Source of the DNA: Hymenobacter nivis
GTDB lineage: Bacteria; Bacteroidota; Bacteroidia; Cytophagales; Hymenobacteraceae
DNA: 64,000 nucleotides
NCBI RefSeq assembly: GCF_006439025.1
Contig: NZ_RCYZ01000001.1
Span: 806,001-870,000, forward strand
Reading direction: 5' to 3'
Shown here: piece after piece, positions 1 to 8,752 of the stretch
Layout of the letters: each line of letters begins with the position of its first letter
Numbering within the stretch: the first letter of the stretch is position 1
Position numbers and translations under genes: made by a program
The notes under the pieces: generated by a model
Databases searched by the model: none
Told to the model about the DNA's origin: nothing
What the model saw: the letters and a program-made list of their open reading frames with translations, nothing else

Positions 1-806
1 GACGCCCCGGCTAGGGCCCTGTAGTTGCTACTCAGTGGGGCTGCCGTACTCCCCTGGCAGTACGTCGGGGCAGCCACTGTTGCAGGCGGTGAGAGGGAGC
101 ATACAACTGAGCGCCTTAGCAGCTTGCTGATAGCCCCTACGCCGTTGCTTTGGTCGGCAGCCGCTGTTACAGTATTCGGCAAAGCACCAGAATGGGTGGT
201 GGAGCGACCATTAGTGGCTAGGTTAAACTTAGCTAACGTGTTGATAGCCTGGATTTCACCAGCTATTCGAACTTCTTCCTTTCCAAAGGCAGTACCCCCG
301 CCTCCGAAAGTCATGTTTGCTGAATCAAATTCCACCGAGAGGAGGTGGATTAGGCCCTGGTCAGCAAACGCTTCTGTCAAGCCGATCCCAAGGTCACAGC
401 AAGAGTTGGGGCGATAAGCTGTCAGAACATGGGGGGTACTGATGGTTGCCTGCACAAAATTTACACCGGCCCCACCCAAGGTGCGTCTCAGTGTGCATTC
501 GCGGGCGTAACTCACCAGTAGTGGCGCCGGAGCTACCTGCAGTAAATGTGTTTTCAAGCAAATGCGAGGAGCATTTCCCGTGTATAATTTGCCGTAATTA
601 TCGTGCTGGGCATAAAGTAGGAAACGACCTGCTTCTGGGGATGGAGCGGCAGCTTCGGCAGAATACCAGCACAGCAGCAAACAAGCCAACAGCCAAGTCA
701 CGTAAATAGCCTTACCCTGCGCGGCTGGATTTTTTCGCCGGGCACCACCTGAAGCGATGTTAAATAGCAAAAAACCACTTCGTTGTATGAGGTAAAATTG
801 TTTCAT
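1..806 (-). CDS. Partial surface protein with a CHU_C-type Ig-like repeat (C-terminus outside window)
   Basis: An open frame runs from an ATG at 806-804 to the window edge without a stop (268 complete codons), so only the N-terminal part is seen. Residues 34-48 are strongly hydrophobic and followed by AEAAA, consistent with a signal peptide preceded by an unusually long, basic n-region. Near residues 247-258 the motif PTYCQGSTAAPL appears. This is typical of the Ig-like repeats associated with CHU_C-type C-terminal sorting domains in Bacteroidota adhesins. The 200 residues before it match nothing I recognise. By family, the full protein is probably a large secreted or cell-surface repeat protein exported by the type IX system, but the sorting domain itself is not visible. 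Forward-strand frames over this stretch are its antisense shadow. Confidence 0.6.
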   Translation of the reverse strand, partial: MKQFYLIQRSGFLLFNIASGGARRKNPAAQGKAIYVTWLLACLLLCWYSAEAAAPSPEAGRFLLYAQHDNYGKLYTGNAPRICLKTHLLQVAPAPLLVSYARECTLRRTLGGAGVNFVQATISTPHVLTAYRPNSCCDLGIGLTEAFADQGLIHLLSVEFDSANMTFGGGGTAFGKEEVRIAGEIQAINTLAKFNLATNGRSTTHSGALPNTVTAAADQSNGVGAISKLLRRSVVCSLSPPATVAAPTYCQGSTAAPLSSNYRALAGA

Positions 807-1104
807 AAGTAGGAATATGCGAAGTGGTTACCAGCAGCCGTTATATCCGCTTACACATAGCGGCGCATTTCGCAAATTTCCTGCTTAATAATTTTTTAGG
901 CAAATTGTTTTAATGATTATCAAGCAAGTACCATCACGACTGACGAGGCATGGCACCGTGGCCAATAGCGGTTATGCACACGGCTTTACTAGCAGCAATA
1001 ACCCCAAACGACAGCTAGCAGACGCAAGCCAAGGTCTTGGTGGGAAGAATGCTTGAGGCAACCCTGCTCAAAGGGCGTGTACAGTGGCTGCCGGGCATGG
1101 CGCC

Positions 1105-2019
1105 CTACAGCTCGCGCAACAGCACTTGATACAGCGCCAACATGCTGGCAATGTCGCGCTTATCCACCAGCTCGTCGGGGGTGTGCACGTGGTCTTCGGG
1201 GGCCCCCACGAAGCACCAGTCCCAGGGCTGGGCGGCGCGCTGCAGCTCCTTGGCGTCGGAACCGCCGATGTCCTCCACCTCCAGCTGCACCGCAATGCCG
1301 GCCCGCGCCGCAATGGCCCGGATGCGCTCCACGTAGGTGCGGCGCGGGATGAGCGAGTCGCGCAACGAAATCACGCAGCCCTGGCCCAGGTGCACGCCCT
1401 CGGTCACCCAGGTAATGTCGCAGATTAGGGCCTGGCGCACGCCATACGTGTCGTAGATGTGCTGGGCCAGGAAGGGCACCGTGCCGCCGCCGTGCTCCTC
1501 GCCGCACGAAAAGGCGATGATGCCGTGCTCCAGCGTCTCGCACAAGCGCAGGGCCGTCCACACCCCCAGGCGGTTGTCGAGGTAGCAGCTCTGCACGGTA
1601 GTATCGGTTTCGCGGAAGTTGCAGCGAAACGTGAGCTCGGTGCCGCGGGGCAGCTCGCGGCTGAACTCGTAGCCCAGGGTTTCGGTTTCCTCGTTGATGG
1701 TCAGCGCACAATCTATTTCCCCTTCCGCATCGTGGCCCACCAGGCGGTAACCGGCCTGGGTTTCGGGGCCCCCAATGGCCACCAGCTGCCGGCCGTAGCG
1801 CACCATGAAGCCGATGCTGTCGAGGTGCGCAAACACGGCCGTGCGCGGCTGCCCGAACACAAGCACCACGCAATCCTGGAAGCCCTCGCCGGCCAATACC
1901 TGCGGCTGGTGCTGCCAACTGGCTTGGTTTTGGTGCACGTAATCAAGCACAAAGGCCGTCATCGCGCCTTCGTGGCCGGACGGGGCCGCGAGGCGGCACA
2001 GGGTTTCGAGCAGTTGCAT
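1105..2019 (-). CDS. M42-type zinc aminopeptidase
   Basis: The 304-residue protein begins LLETLCRLAAPSGHEG, the usual opening of M20/M42 co-catalytic metallopeptidases. Candidate metal ligands and catalytic residues follow in family order: H65 and D67 in FAHLDSIGF, an Asp in CYLDNRLGVW, the Glu pair in CGEEHGGG, an Asp in CDITW and a C-terminal His in EDHVHTP. M42 enzymes are cytoplasmic, usually oligomeric aminopeptidases that trim short peptides. At about 300 residues it is shorter than the usual 340-360, so the lid domain may be reduced. It is divergent from the TPR gene at 2122, with a TAGCTTTG -7 box upstream. The exact substrate cannot be told from sequence. Confidence 0.8.
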   Translation of the reverse strand: MQLLETLCRLAAPSGHEGAMTAFVLDYVHQNQASWQHQPQVLAGEGFQDCVVLVFGQPRTAVFAHLDSIGFMVRYGRQLVAIGGPETQAGYRLVGHDAEGEIDCALTINEETETLGYEFSRELPRGTELTFRCNFRETDTTVQSCYLDNRLGVWTALRLCETLEHGIIAFSCGEEHGGGTVPFLAQHIYDTYGVRQALICDITWVTEGVHLGQGCVISLRDSLIPRRTYVERIRAIAARAGIAVQLEVEDIGGSDAKELQRAAQPWDWCFVGAPEDHVHTPDELVDKRDIASMLALYQVLLREL

Positions 2020-2038
2020 GGGCCGGGGGAAATTGGCC

Positions 2039-2046
2039 CAAAGCTA
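2039..2046 (-). promoter_or_regulatory. Possible -7 box of the M42 peptidase gene
   Basis: The minus strand reads TAGCTTTG, matching the Bacteroidota -7 consensus TAnnTTTG, about 20 bases before the ATG at 2019. No clear TTTG-like -33 element lies 19 bases upstream, so support is partial. Confidence 0.35.
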
Positions 2047-2121
2047 GGCCAGAGTCCGTACTTTAGGGCCCCCGCCGGCACGGGCCGGTTTCCCTGGGGC
2101 CCTGTTCTCCCGCTTTTTTCT

Positions 2122-3381
2122 ATGGTTCGATTGCTTTTCTGCTGGGTTTTCTGCTGCGGATTGCTGCTGCTGGGGCCCCTGGCGGCCCGGGCACAAACCG
2201 CCGATACCGTGCGCCGCCCGGGCACCATGCGCGTGGTGCACCTCGACAGCGTGGCCGTGGCCCCCCAGGCCATCGACACCAAGGGCTGGCTGCTGCTCAA
2301 CAAGGATATTCAGCAGGAGCTCGACGGGGCCGTGCACAACCTCTACAATTTCAAGTACGACCGGGCCGAAAAGCAGTTCCGCTCCCTCAAGCGACGCTAC
2401 CCCGAGCACCCCCTCGCCTACCTCATGCTGGGCCTGAACACATGGTGGAAAATCCGCCCCACCAGCTTCCAGACCAAGGTGTACGACCGGCCATTTTTTG
2501 CCTATATGGACTCGGCCATTACCAAAGCCGAGGCCCTCTACAAGGCCGATAAGCAGAACTACGAAGCCACGTTTTTCCTGGCTGCGGCCTACGGCTTCAG
2601 CGCCCGCCTGCACGCCGAGCGCCACGACTGGCGCCTAGCCACCGTGGACAGCAAGCGGGCCCTGAGCTACCTGCAAAAGAGCCAGGAAGCCAACGGCCTG
2701 AGCCCGGAATTCCTCTTCGGCCAGGCTTTATTCAATTACTACGCCGTTTGGATTCCGGCCAACTACCCGCTGCTCAAGCCGGTGCTTTTGTTTTTTCCCA
2801 AGGGCAACAAGGAGCTGGGCCTCCAGCAGCTGCGTACCGTGGCCACCACCGGCTTCTACACCGCCACCGAGGCCAAGGTGTTCCTGATGGGCATCCTCAA
2901 AAACGAGGAGAACAACAGCGTCGACGCCCTGCCCGTGGCCAAGGAGCTGGCCACCACCTTCCCCGACAATGGCTACTTCCAGCGCTTCTACGCCCTGCTG
3001 GCCTACGACCAGGGCGAGTTTGTGGAGTGCGAGCGGGTGAGCAAGGAAATCCTGGCCAAAATCAACCAGGGCCTGCCCGGCTACGAGGCCATTAGCGGGC
3101 GCTACGCCAGCTACTTCCTGGGCTACCTGATGCAATACCGCTACCGCGACGCCGCCAAGGCCCGCGACTACTACCAGCGCTGCATCGTGTTTGCGGAAAG
3201 CAGCGGTGACACCAGCGGCGGCTTTTACTTATTTGCCAATGCCAACCTGGCCCGCCTCGCCGACAAGGAGCGCGAGCTGGCCACCGCCCGCCGCTACTAC
3301 ACCGTGGTAAAAGACATTGCCGACCACAAATCGGAGCAATACAAAGAGGCCACCACTTGGCTGAAAAAGAACAAGAGCTAA
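2122..3381 (+). CDS. Secreted tetratricopeptide-repeat protein
   Basis: The frame is open far upstream, but I place the start at ATG 2122. The translation then opens with a clean signal peptide (MVRLLFCWVFCCGLLLLGPL, cleavage near AARAQ), and the longer frame would run through the divergent peptidase gene. The 419-residue product has degenerate TPR-like helical pairs from about residue 60, for example YNFKYDRAEKQFRSLKRRYP and a C-terminal repeat with AKARDYYQRCIVFAE. TPR proteins act as scaffolds; nothing here shows a catalytic domain. It lies 7 bases before the membrane protein at 3389 on the same strand, so the two are probably co-transcribed. The partner is unknown. Confidence 0.8.
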   Translation: MVRLLFCWVFCCGLLLLGPLAARAQTADTVRRPGTMRVVHLDSVAVAPQAIDTKGWLLLNKDIQQELDGAVHNLYNFKYDRAEKQFRSLKRRYPEHPLAYLMLGLNTWWKIRPTSFQTKVYDRPFFAYMDSAITKAEALYKADKQNYEATFFLAAAYGFSARLHAERHDWRLATVDSKRALSYLQKSQEANGLSPEFLFGQALFNYYAVWIPANYPLLKPVLLFFPKGNKELGLQQLRTVATTGFYTATEAKVFLMGILKNEENNSVDALPVAKELATTFPDNGYFQRFYALLAYDQGEFVECERVSKEILAKINQGLPGYEAISGRYASYFLGYLMQYRYRDAAKARDYYQRCIVFAESSGDTSGGFYLFANANLARLADKERELATARRYYTVVKDIADHKSEQYKEATTWLKKNKS

Positions 3382-3388
3382 GCCAACC

Positions 3389-4744
3389 ATGGAGTTTTCC
3401 GACCTCTTCCTCGCGCCGCTCTACCTCGGCATTTTCTACGCCGTGGCGTTTGGCATCCGCGGGCGGGTCACCAACCACTTCACCAAGCCGTTTTTCATCC
3501 CGGCCCTCACCCTCAAGTTCGTCGGGGCCATTGCGCTGGGGCTTATCTACCAGTTTTATTACGGCGGCGGCGATACCTATAATTACTACTTCCACACCAA
3601 AATCATCTATTCGGCCTTCGGCGATTCCTTCGCCAATGGCCTGAAGCTGCTGCTTGACAACGGCGGCAGCACCGACCCCGCCACGGCCAAGTACGTGGCC
3701 CAGATGTACTGGCACCAGCCCCATTCCACGGAGTACGCCACAGTGCGGGTTGCGGCATTCTTCGGAATATTTTGCTTTAATAATTACTCCGTCATCGCCC
3801 TGTTTTTTGCCGCCGCCAGCTTCAGCGGCCTGTGGGCCATGTACGTCACGTTTGCCACCATCCGGCCCCACGTGTACAAGCAGCTGGCCTGGGCTATTTT
3901 CTATATCCCGTCGATGTTTTTCTGGGGCTCGGGGCTGATGAAGGATTCGCTGGCCGTGGGGGCCCTGGGATGGCTTTTTTATGCTCTGTACCGGGGAGCT
4001 ATCCAGAAGCGTGGCATTATCAAAGCGGGCATTGTGGGTTTCTTAGCGGCCTATGCTTTGCTATCCATCAAGGTCTACATCCTGCTGTGCTTCTTACCGG
4101 GGGCCCTGCTGTGGGTATTCAATGAGAATAACGCGCTGATCAAAAACCAAACGGTACGACTTTTAGCCAAGCCTGTGTTTTTTGTGGTGGGCGGCCTCAT
4201 TGCCATTTATGCTGCCACCAACCTTACCAAAGGTGATGATAAATACGACGTCGACAAAATTGGTGAGCGCAGCAAAATCACCGCCGATTACCTCTACGAA
4301 ACCAGCGTGAAGCAAAACGGCTCGGCCTACAACTTAGGCAAGCAGGACGGCACCATCGGCGGCATGGCCAAGCTGGCCCCGCAGGCCATCGTCACGGCCC
4401 TGTTCCGGCCCATGATTTTTGAGGCCCGCAACCCCATCATGCTGCTTTCGGCCTTGGAAGCCGGCTTTTTCCTGATTTTTACGCTCCGCATTTTTTGGCG
4501 CACGGGGGTCGTGGCCACCATTAAGTTTGTGGCCACCACGCCGGTGCTGGTGATGTGCTTCGTGTTTTCGCTAATTTTTGCCGCCTCGGTGGCCATCAAC
4601 AGCTCCAACTTCGGCACGCTGGTGCGCTACAAAATTCCGATGATTCCCTTCTACCTCGGCGGCCTCTACATCCTCCAGAGCATGCTGGACGCCCAGACGG
4701 CCAAGCGCCGCCAGCCCGCCGCCCGGCGTCGGGTGGCGGCGTAG
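3389..4744 (+). CDS. Polytopic membrane protein, possibly polysaccharide polymerase-like
   Basis: The 451-residue protein has about ten hydrophobic segments spread over its whole length, with a larger soluble loop around residues 285-345 (between YAATNLTKGDD and MAKLAPQAIV). The C-terminus is basic (AKRRQPAARRRVAA) and likely cytoplasmic. The pattern, with a WGSGLMKDSLAVGALGWL segment in the middle, resembles EpsG/Wzy-like polysaccharide polymerases or related membrane proteins next to exopolysaccharide loci. That is an inference from topology and position beside the glycosyltransferase cluster, not from a catalytic motif. It follows the TPR gene by 7 bases and converges on the glycosyltransferase at 5860-4787. 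Confidence 0.6.
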   Translation: MEFSDLFLAPLYLGIFYAVAFGIRGRVTNHFTKPFFIPALTLKFVGAIALGLIYQFYYGGGDTYNYYFHTKIIYSAFGDSFANGLKLLLDNGGSTDPATAKYVAQMYWHQPHSTEYATVRVAAFFGIFCFNNYSVIALFFAAASFSGLWAMYVTFATIRPHVYKQLAWAIFYIPSMFFWGSGLMKDSLAVGALGWLFYALYRGAIQKRGIIKAGIVGFLAAYALLSIKVYILLCFLPGALLWVFNENNALIKNQTVRLLAKPVFFVVGGLIAIYAATNLTKGDDKYDVDKIGERSKITADYLYETSVKQNGSAYNLGKQDGTIGGMAKLAPQAIVTALFRPMIFEARNPIMLLSALEAGFFLIFTLRIFWRTGVVATIKFVATTPVLVMCFVFSLIFAASVAINSSNFGTLVRYKIPMIPFYLGGLYILQSMLDAQTAKRRQPAARRRVAA

Positions 4745-4786
4745 TCCCCGGCCCCCCGCGCCGGTTTAGGGCCCTGGAGGCCCACT

Positions 4787-5860
4787 CTAGGCGAAGAGGG
4801 CCAGAAAGTTGGGTGTGTTAGCGGCCACCGAGTAGCGGGCCTCCACAGTGGCGCGGGCGGCGCGGCCCAAGTGCTGGCGTAGGGTGGCGTCGGCCAGCAG
4901 CTGGCGCAGCCCCGCCTCCCAATCGGCGGGTGTGGCACACACGAAGCCGTTCTGGCCGTGCTGCACCACCTCGGTGTTCATGCCCACCGGCGAGACGAGC
5001 GGTGGCACCCCCAACGCCATGTATTGCAAGGCCTTAAAAGCGCACTTGCCCTTGGCCCAGGCGTCGTCTTCCAGCGGCATTAGTCCCACGTGGAAGCCCA
5101 GCAGATCGGCCATCTCGGTTTCTTTGCGCCAGGGCAGGTACACCAGCGACTGCAAGGGCAGCGCCGGCGGCTGGTTGGAGATAACGCGGAACTCAAAATC
5201 GAGCCCCTCGGCCTCCAGCTTCGCCAGCACGGGCACCACCTGGTCGAGGTACTTGAGGGTAGAGTGCGTGCCCGTCCAGCCGATGACCAGGCGGCCGGGC
5301 GCGGCCTGGTCACGCACCTGGTTGTGCAAGCCGGTGGTATCGATGGTGGTGGGGTTGACGACGGTACGCGGGTTGAAGCGCCGGGCGTAGGCGGCCAGAA
5401 AGGCGTTGCCACAGCTGTTTTTGTGGGCCCAGCCGCAAATCTGCCCTACCTTCTGGGACCACTTGAGGCCGGCGGCCAGCTGGTTGGCTTCCGACGTGTT
5501 GGCCAGCCAGATGGCGTCGTCAAAATCATAAACCAGGCGCTTGCGCAGCACCCGGGCCAGCAGCCACTCAAACACCGGGGGCCCAAGCGGCGCGGCCTCG
5601 CGGTGCACAAACACAAAATCGTAGCGCCGCGCCGCCCACACGTGCCCCAGCCGCCGCCCGAAGCCCCGCAGAATGCCCGCCACCTTGGCCCCGGCGCGCC
5701 CCGGCCGGTACAAAATGCCCCAAGTGGCCTCGTCCAGAAATGAGAGCTCGCGGTACTGGTGCCCGTGGGACCCCAAAATGCCCAAGTATTGCTCAAAGCG
5801 AAACCGCTGCGACGGGGCCCGGCCGGCCGGGTACGGGGTCAGAAATAAAATACGCGCCAT
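4787..5860 (-). CDS. Glycosyltransferase, GT4-like (GT-B fold)
   Basis: This 357-residue protein starts MARILFLTPYPAGRAPSQRF, like many retaining GT-B transferases. The Rossmann-like second half contains IGWTGTHSTLKYL, then the donor-binding stretch KGKCAFKALQYMALGVPPLV and the family's typical NGFVCATPADW tail. The canonical E-x7-E is weak, so donor and acceptor cannot be named. No signal peptide or membrane segment is seen, so it acts in the cytoplasm. Its start lies 9 bases after the wecE stop on the same strand, making it the last gene of the wecE-containing operon, which suggests it adds or extends an amino-sugar unit. Confidence 0.8.
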   Translation of the reverse strand: MARILFLTPYPAGRAPSQRFRFEQYLGILGSHGHQYRELSFLDEATWGILYRPGRAGAKVAGILRGFGRRLGHVWAARRYDFVFVHREAAPLGPPVFEWLLARVLRKRLVYDFDDAIWLANTSEANQLAAGLKWSQKVGQICGWAHKNSCGNAFLAAYARRFNPRTVVNPTTIDTTGLHNQVRDQAAPGRLVIGWTGTHSTLKYLDQVVPVLAKLEAEGLDFEFRVISNQPPALPLQSLVYLPWRKETEMADLLGFHVGLMPLEDDAWAKGKCAFKALQYMALGVPPLVSPVGMNTEVVQHGQNGFVCATPADWEAGLRQLLADATLRQHLGRAARATVEARYSVAANTPNFLALFA

Positions 5861-5869
5861 GGAGTAGAA

Positions 5870-7006
5870 TTAGCGGCGATGGTAAAAATCAAGGACGCCC
5901 GCAATCACGCGCGCCTGGCCGTCGGCGCTCAGCTCGTAAAATAAGGGCAGGCGCACCAGGCAATCGGTGTAGTGCTCGGCCCAGGGCAGCGGGCGGCCGC
6001 CGTGCCGGGCGGCGTAGTACGGGCTGCGGTGCAGGGCCAAGTAGTGGAACACGGCCAGAATGCCCAGCTGCCCGAGGTGGGCAATCAGGGCATCGCGCTC
6101 GGCCCGGCTGCGGCACACGAGGTAGAATAAATGGCCGTTGTTGGTGGCATAATCCGGCAGCACGGGCAGGCCCACGCCCAGGGCCCCCAGTGGGGCCAGG
6201 GCCGCGTAATAGTTGGCCCACAGGGCAGTGCGCTGCCGCTGGATGCCGGCTAGGTTTTCAATCTGCGCCCAGAGGTAGGCCGCCGTCAGCTCCGAGGGCA
6301 GGAACGACGAGCCCACGTCCACCCAGTTGTACTCGGTGGCCTCGCCTCGGAAAAAGGCCGACCGCGTCGTGCCCTTCTCCCGAATAATCTCGGCCCGCCG
6401 CGCGAACTGCAAATCATTGATGGCCAACAGGCCGCCTTCGCCGGCAATGATGTTTTTGGTTTCGTGAAACGAGAAGGCCGCCAGGGCCCCCAGCGTGCCC
6501 AGCCGCTGGCCGCTATAAAAACTGTCGATGGCGTGGGCCGCGTCTTCCACCACGGCCAGGCCGTGGCGGGCGGCGGTGGCCAGCACAGTACCCATGTCGC
6601 AGGCAATGCCCGCGTAGTGTACCGGCACCACGGCCCGGGTGCGGGGCGTGATGAGGCTTTCCAGGGCCCCCGCGTCGAGGTTGGGGTTCAGGGCCGTGCT
6701 GTCGGCAAACACGATGGTGGCGCCCCGCAGCACAAAGGCGTTGGCGGTGCTCACGAAGGTGAAGGCCGGCACAATCACTTCATCCCCCAGCTGAATGTCC
6801 AGCAGCAGGGCCGCCATTTCCAGCGCATCGGTGCACGAAGTGGTGAGCAGCGCCTTGGCAAAGCCCCACTCCTGCTCGAAGTAGGCATGGGCCCGCCGGG
6901 TAAACTGCCCATCGCCGGAAATCTTGCCCGAGCGCACCGCCTGCTCGATGTAGCGGGTTTCGTTGCCAGAAAAATACGGTTTGTTAAATGGGATGGGGGC
7001 GTCCAT
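5870..7006 (-). CDS. wecE: dTDP-4-amino-4,6-dideoxygalactose transaminase
   Basis: The protein is a 378-residue PLP-dependent sugar aminotransferase of the DegT/DnrJ/EryC1/StrS family. It opens with IPFNKPYFSGNE and continues with TTSCTDALEMAALLLDI and EVIVPAFTFVSTANAF, as in WecE/RffA. D155 in VVEDAAHAIDSF should bind the pyridine nitrogen and K184 in SFHETKN should form the Schiff base. The enzyme converts dTDP-4-keto-6-deoxyglucose to dTDP-4-amino-4,6-dideoxygalactose with glutamate as donor. The upstream neighbour (7778-7050) looks like the matching acetyltransferase WecD, so the pair would yield dTDP-Fuc4NAc. The precursor enzymes RmlA and RmlB are not in the window. Confidence 0.88.
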   Translation of the reverse strand: MDAPIPFNKPYFSGNETRYIEQAVRSGKISGDGQFTRRAHAYFEQEWGFAKALLTTSCTDALEMAALLLDIQLGDEVIVPAFTFVSTANAFVLRGATIVFADSTALNPNLDAGALESLITPRTRAVVPVHYAGIACDMGTVLATAARHGLAVVEDAAHAIDSFYSGQRLGTLGALAAFSFHETKNIIAGEGGLLAINDLQFARRAEIIREKGTTRSAFFRGEATEYNWVDVGSSFLPSELTAAYLWAQIENLAGIQRQRTALWANYYAALAPLGALGVGLPVLPDYATNNGHLFYLVCRSRAERDALIAHLGQLGILAVFHYLALHRSPYYAARHGGRPLPWAEHYTDCLVRLPLFYELSADGQARVIAGVLDFYHRR

Positions 7007-7049
7007 GGGCCCGGCAAAGGTACGCCGGGGCCCCGGCCGAGCGGCCCCG

Positions 7050-7778
7050 TCACAGCCACCAATGGTAGATGTGCTCCTCGTGGGCCAGCGCGAAGCCGCA
7101 CTTCTCGTAGAAGCGACAGGCCGGCTCGTTGTCGCGCTGGGTCACCACCTGCAGCTCCTGGTAGCCCCAGTCGCTGGCCTGGGCCACGGCGGCGGCCACC
7201 AGGGCCTGGCCCACGCGCTGCCCGCGGGCCCGTGCATCCACGGCCAGCAGACCAATGTCGGCCCGGTTGTTTTTTTCGCCTAGGGTCAGCAGGCCCTGCT
7301 CGGTGCCGGCGGCATCGCGCCACACCAGCACCCGCCGGGCAATGGTGCCCGCCAGGGAGCTGCGCAGCCACCGGCTGTACAAGTCTTTAAACACGTGCAG
7401 GGCAAAGCGCGCATCGAGCCGAAACCGGGAATACTCGCCGCTTTGCCAGGCCAGCGACTCGAGCTGTGGCGTGTACTCAGTGGCCGTGCCCACCGCGGCC
7501 GCCGGCGCCCCCCCGGCACCGGGGGCCAATAAGGACATGGCAAACGTGGCCTTACGGTCGAAGAGCTGGGCCCCAGCTTGCTGCATGGCCGCCGGCACAG
7601 GCGCGTCGGCCGGCACGGCCACCACATATACTAGGCGAAACCCAGCGTGGCGCGCGGCGGCCATTGCCGCGGCCAGCTCCGCAGGCGCAAGCCCGGCCGC
7701 CGCTAGGCGCGCCACCGGAAACCCCAGAAAGTCAGTATCCCAGGGCAAGGCACAAAGGGCTGCGTGCGCCTTTGTCAT
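7050..7778 (-). CDS. GNAT acetyltransferase, WecD-like (dTDP-fucosamine acetyltransferase)
   Basis: The 242-residue protein has an N-terminal WDTDFLGFPVARL segment like that of WecD/RffC. Its C-terminal GNAT domain has the acetyl-CoA pyrophosphate loop in VDARARGQRVGQALV and a final FYEKCGF motif. WecD acetylates the 4-amino group made by WecE, and WecE is encoded directly downstream, which supports the assignment more than the sequence alone. The ATG overlaps the stop of the preceding glycosyltransferase by four bases (ATGA), implying translational coupling. Another amino-sugar N-acetyltransferase role is possible. Confidence 0.72.
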   Translation of the reverse strand: MTKAHAALCALPWDTDFLGFPVARLAAAGLAPAELAAAMAAARHAGFRLVYVVAVPADAPVPAAMQQAGAQLFDRKATFAMSLLAPGAGGAPAAAVGTATEYTPQLESLAWQSGEYSRFRLDARFALHVFKDLYSRWLRSSLAGTIARRVLVWRDAAGTEQGLLTLGEKNNRADIGLLAVDARARGQRVGQALVAAAVAQASDWGYQELQVVTQRDNEPACRFYEKCGFALAHEEHIYHWWL

Positions 7779-8716
7779 TGGTTAGGGGCGGGGTCGGTGG
7801 CAGAATCAATCACATAGATGGGGCGGTTTTTTACTTGCTCGAAGGTTTTGCCGATGTAGAGCCCCACCATGCCCAGCACCGACAACACCAGGCCGGCAAA
7901 AAACCAGATGGAGATGATGATGCTGGCGTAGCCCGGCTCCCAGGTGTGGCCCAGCAGGTAGCGCCCCAGCGTGACGAGCACCATGGCGAACGCGCCCACC
8001 GAGATGCCTAGGCCCAGCTTCACGGCCAGCCGCAGCGGCTTGTCGGAGTAGGCCAGCATCACGTCCAGGGCCAGGTTGGCCAGCCGGCCCCAGGTGTAGC
8101 TGCTGGGCCCCACCGGCCGCTCGGCGTGGGCCACGGCCACCGTCGCGGCCCGGAACCCCACCCAGCGCACCATGGTCGGAAAGTAGCGCAGGCCCTCGCG
8201 CATGGCCAGCACGGCGTCAACCACTTTGCGGTGGTAGAGGCCGAAGTTGCCCACGGCCGGGTCCTGCGGCGTTTCGGTGAGGTAGGCTAGCAAACGGTAG
8301 AATACCCGCGACACCAGCTTCTTGCGCCACGAATCCTGCCGGTTGATGCGCCGGGCCAGCACCAGGTCGTAGCCCTGCTGGGCCTGGGTAAAAAGGGCTG
8401 GGATTTCCTCGGGCTGGTCCTGCAAGTCACAGTCCAGCACCACGACCCACTCGCCCCTGGCCAGCTCTAGCCCCGCCGTAATGGCCCGGTGCTGGCCGAA
8501 GTTGCGGCTCAGGCGCAAGCCCCGCACGCGCCCGTCCTGGGCCGCCAGGGCCTGGATGCGGGCCCAGGAGCCGTCGGTGCTGCGGTCGTCCACGAGCACA
8601 ATCTCGAAGCTGCCGCCCAAGGCCTCACCCGCCAGCGCCAGGCGCCGCACCAGCTCCGCCAACAGCCCCTCGGCCTGGTACACGGGGCTGACGAAGGAAA
8701 AAGTGGGGGGCGGCAC
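7775..8716 (-). CDS. Family 2 glycosyltransferase with C-terminal membrane anchor (ArnC/DPM1-like)
   Basis: The 313-residue protein starts at GTG 8716; an in-frame stop lies just upstream and no ATG is available. The GT-A domain shows SFVSPVYQAEG, the DDRSTDGS nucleotide-binding loop and DCDLQDQPE, the DXD-like metal site. Two hydrophobic helices near residues 235-290 follow, as in polyprenyl-phosphate glycosyltransferases of the ArnC/GtrB type. Such enzymes load a sugar onto undecaprenyl phosphate at the inner membrane. It is probably the first gene of the unit running into wecD and wecE, suggesting it may transfer or flip an amino sugar carrier. The substrate is not determinable. Confidence 0.82.
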   Translation of the reverse strand: MPPPTFSFVSPVYQAEGLLAELVRRLALAGEALGGSFEIVLVDDRSTDGSWARIQALAAQDGRVRGLRLSRNFGQHRAITAGLELARGEWVVVLDCDLQDQPEEIPALFTQAQQGYDLVLARRINRQDSWRKKLVSRVFYRLLAYLTETPQDPAVGNFGLYHRKVVDAVLAMREGLRYFPTMVRWVGFRAATVAVAHAERPVGPSSYTWGRLANLALDVMLAYSDKPLRLAVKLGLGISVGAFAMVLVTLGRYLLGHTWEPGYASIIISIWFFAGLVLSVLGMVGLYIGKTFEQVKNRPIYVIDSATDPAPNQ

Positions 8717-8752
8717 GCTGCAAAAACTAGGGTAATCTGGAGAAAAAGATGA

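Noticed and set aside
25-417. Plus-strand frame of 130 codons at the left edge
   Set aside because: It is antisense to the longer minus-strand frame with a signal peptide and an Ig-like repeat motif, and has no family resemblance itself.
1459-2121. Upstream extension of the TPR gene
   Set aside because: It runs antisense through the M42 peptidase gene; the signal peptide begins only at ATG 2122.
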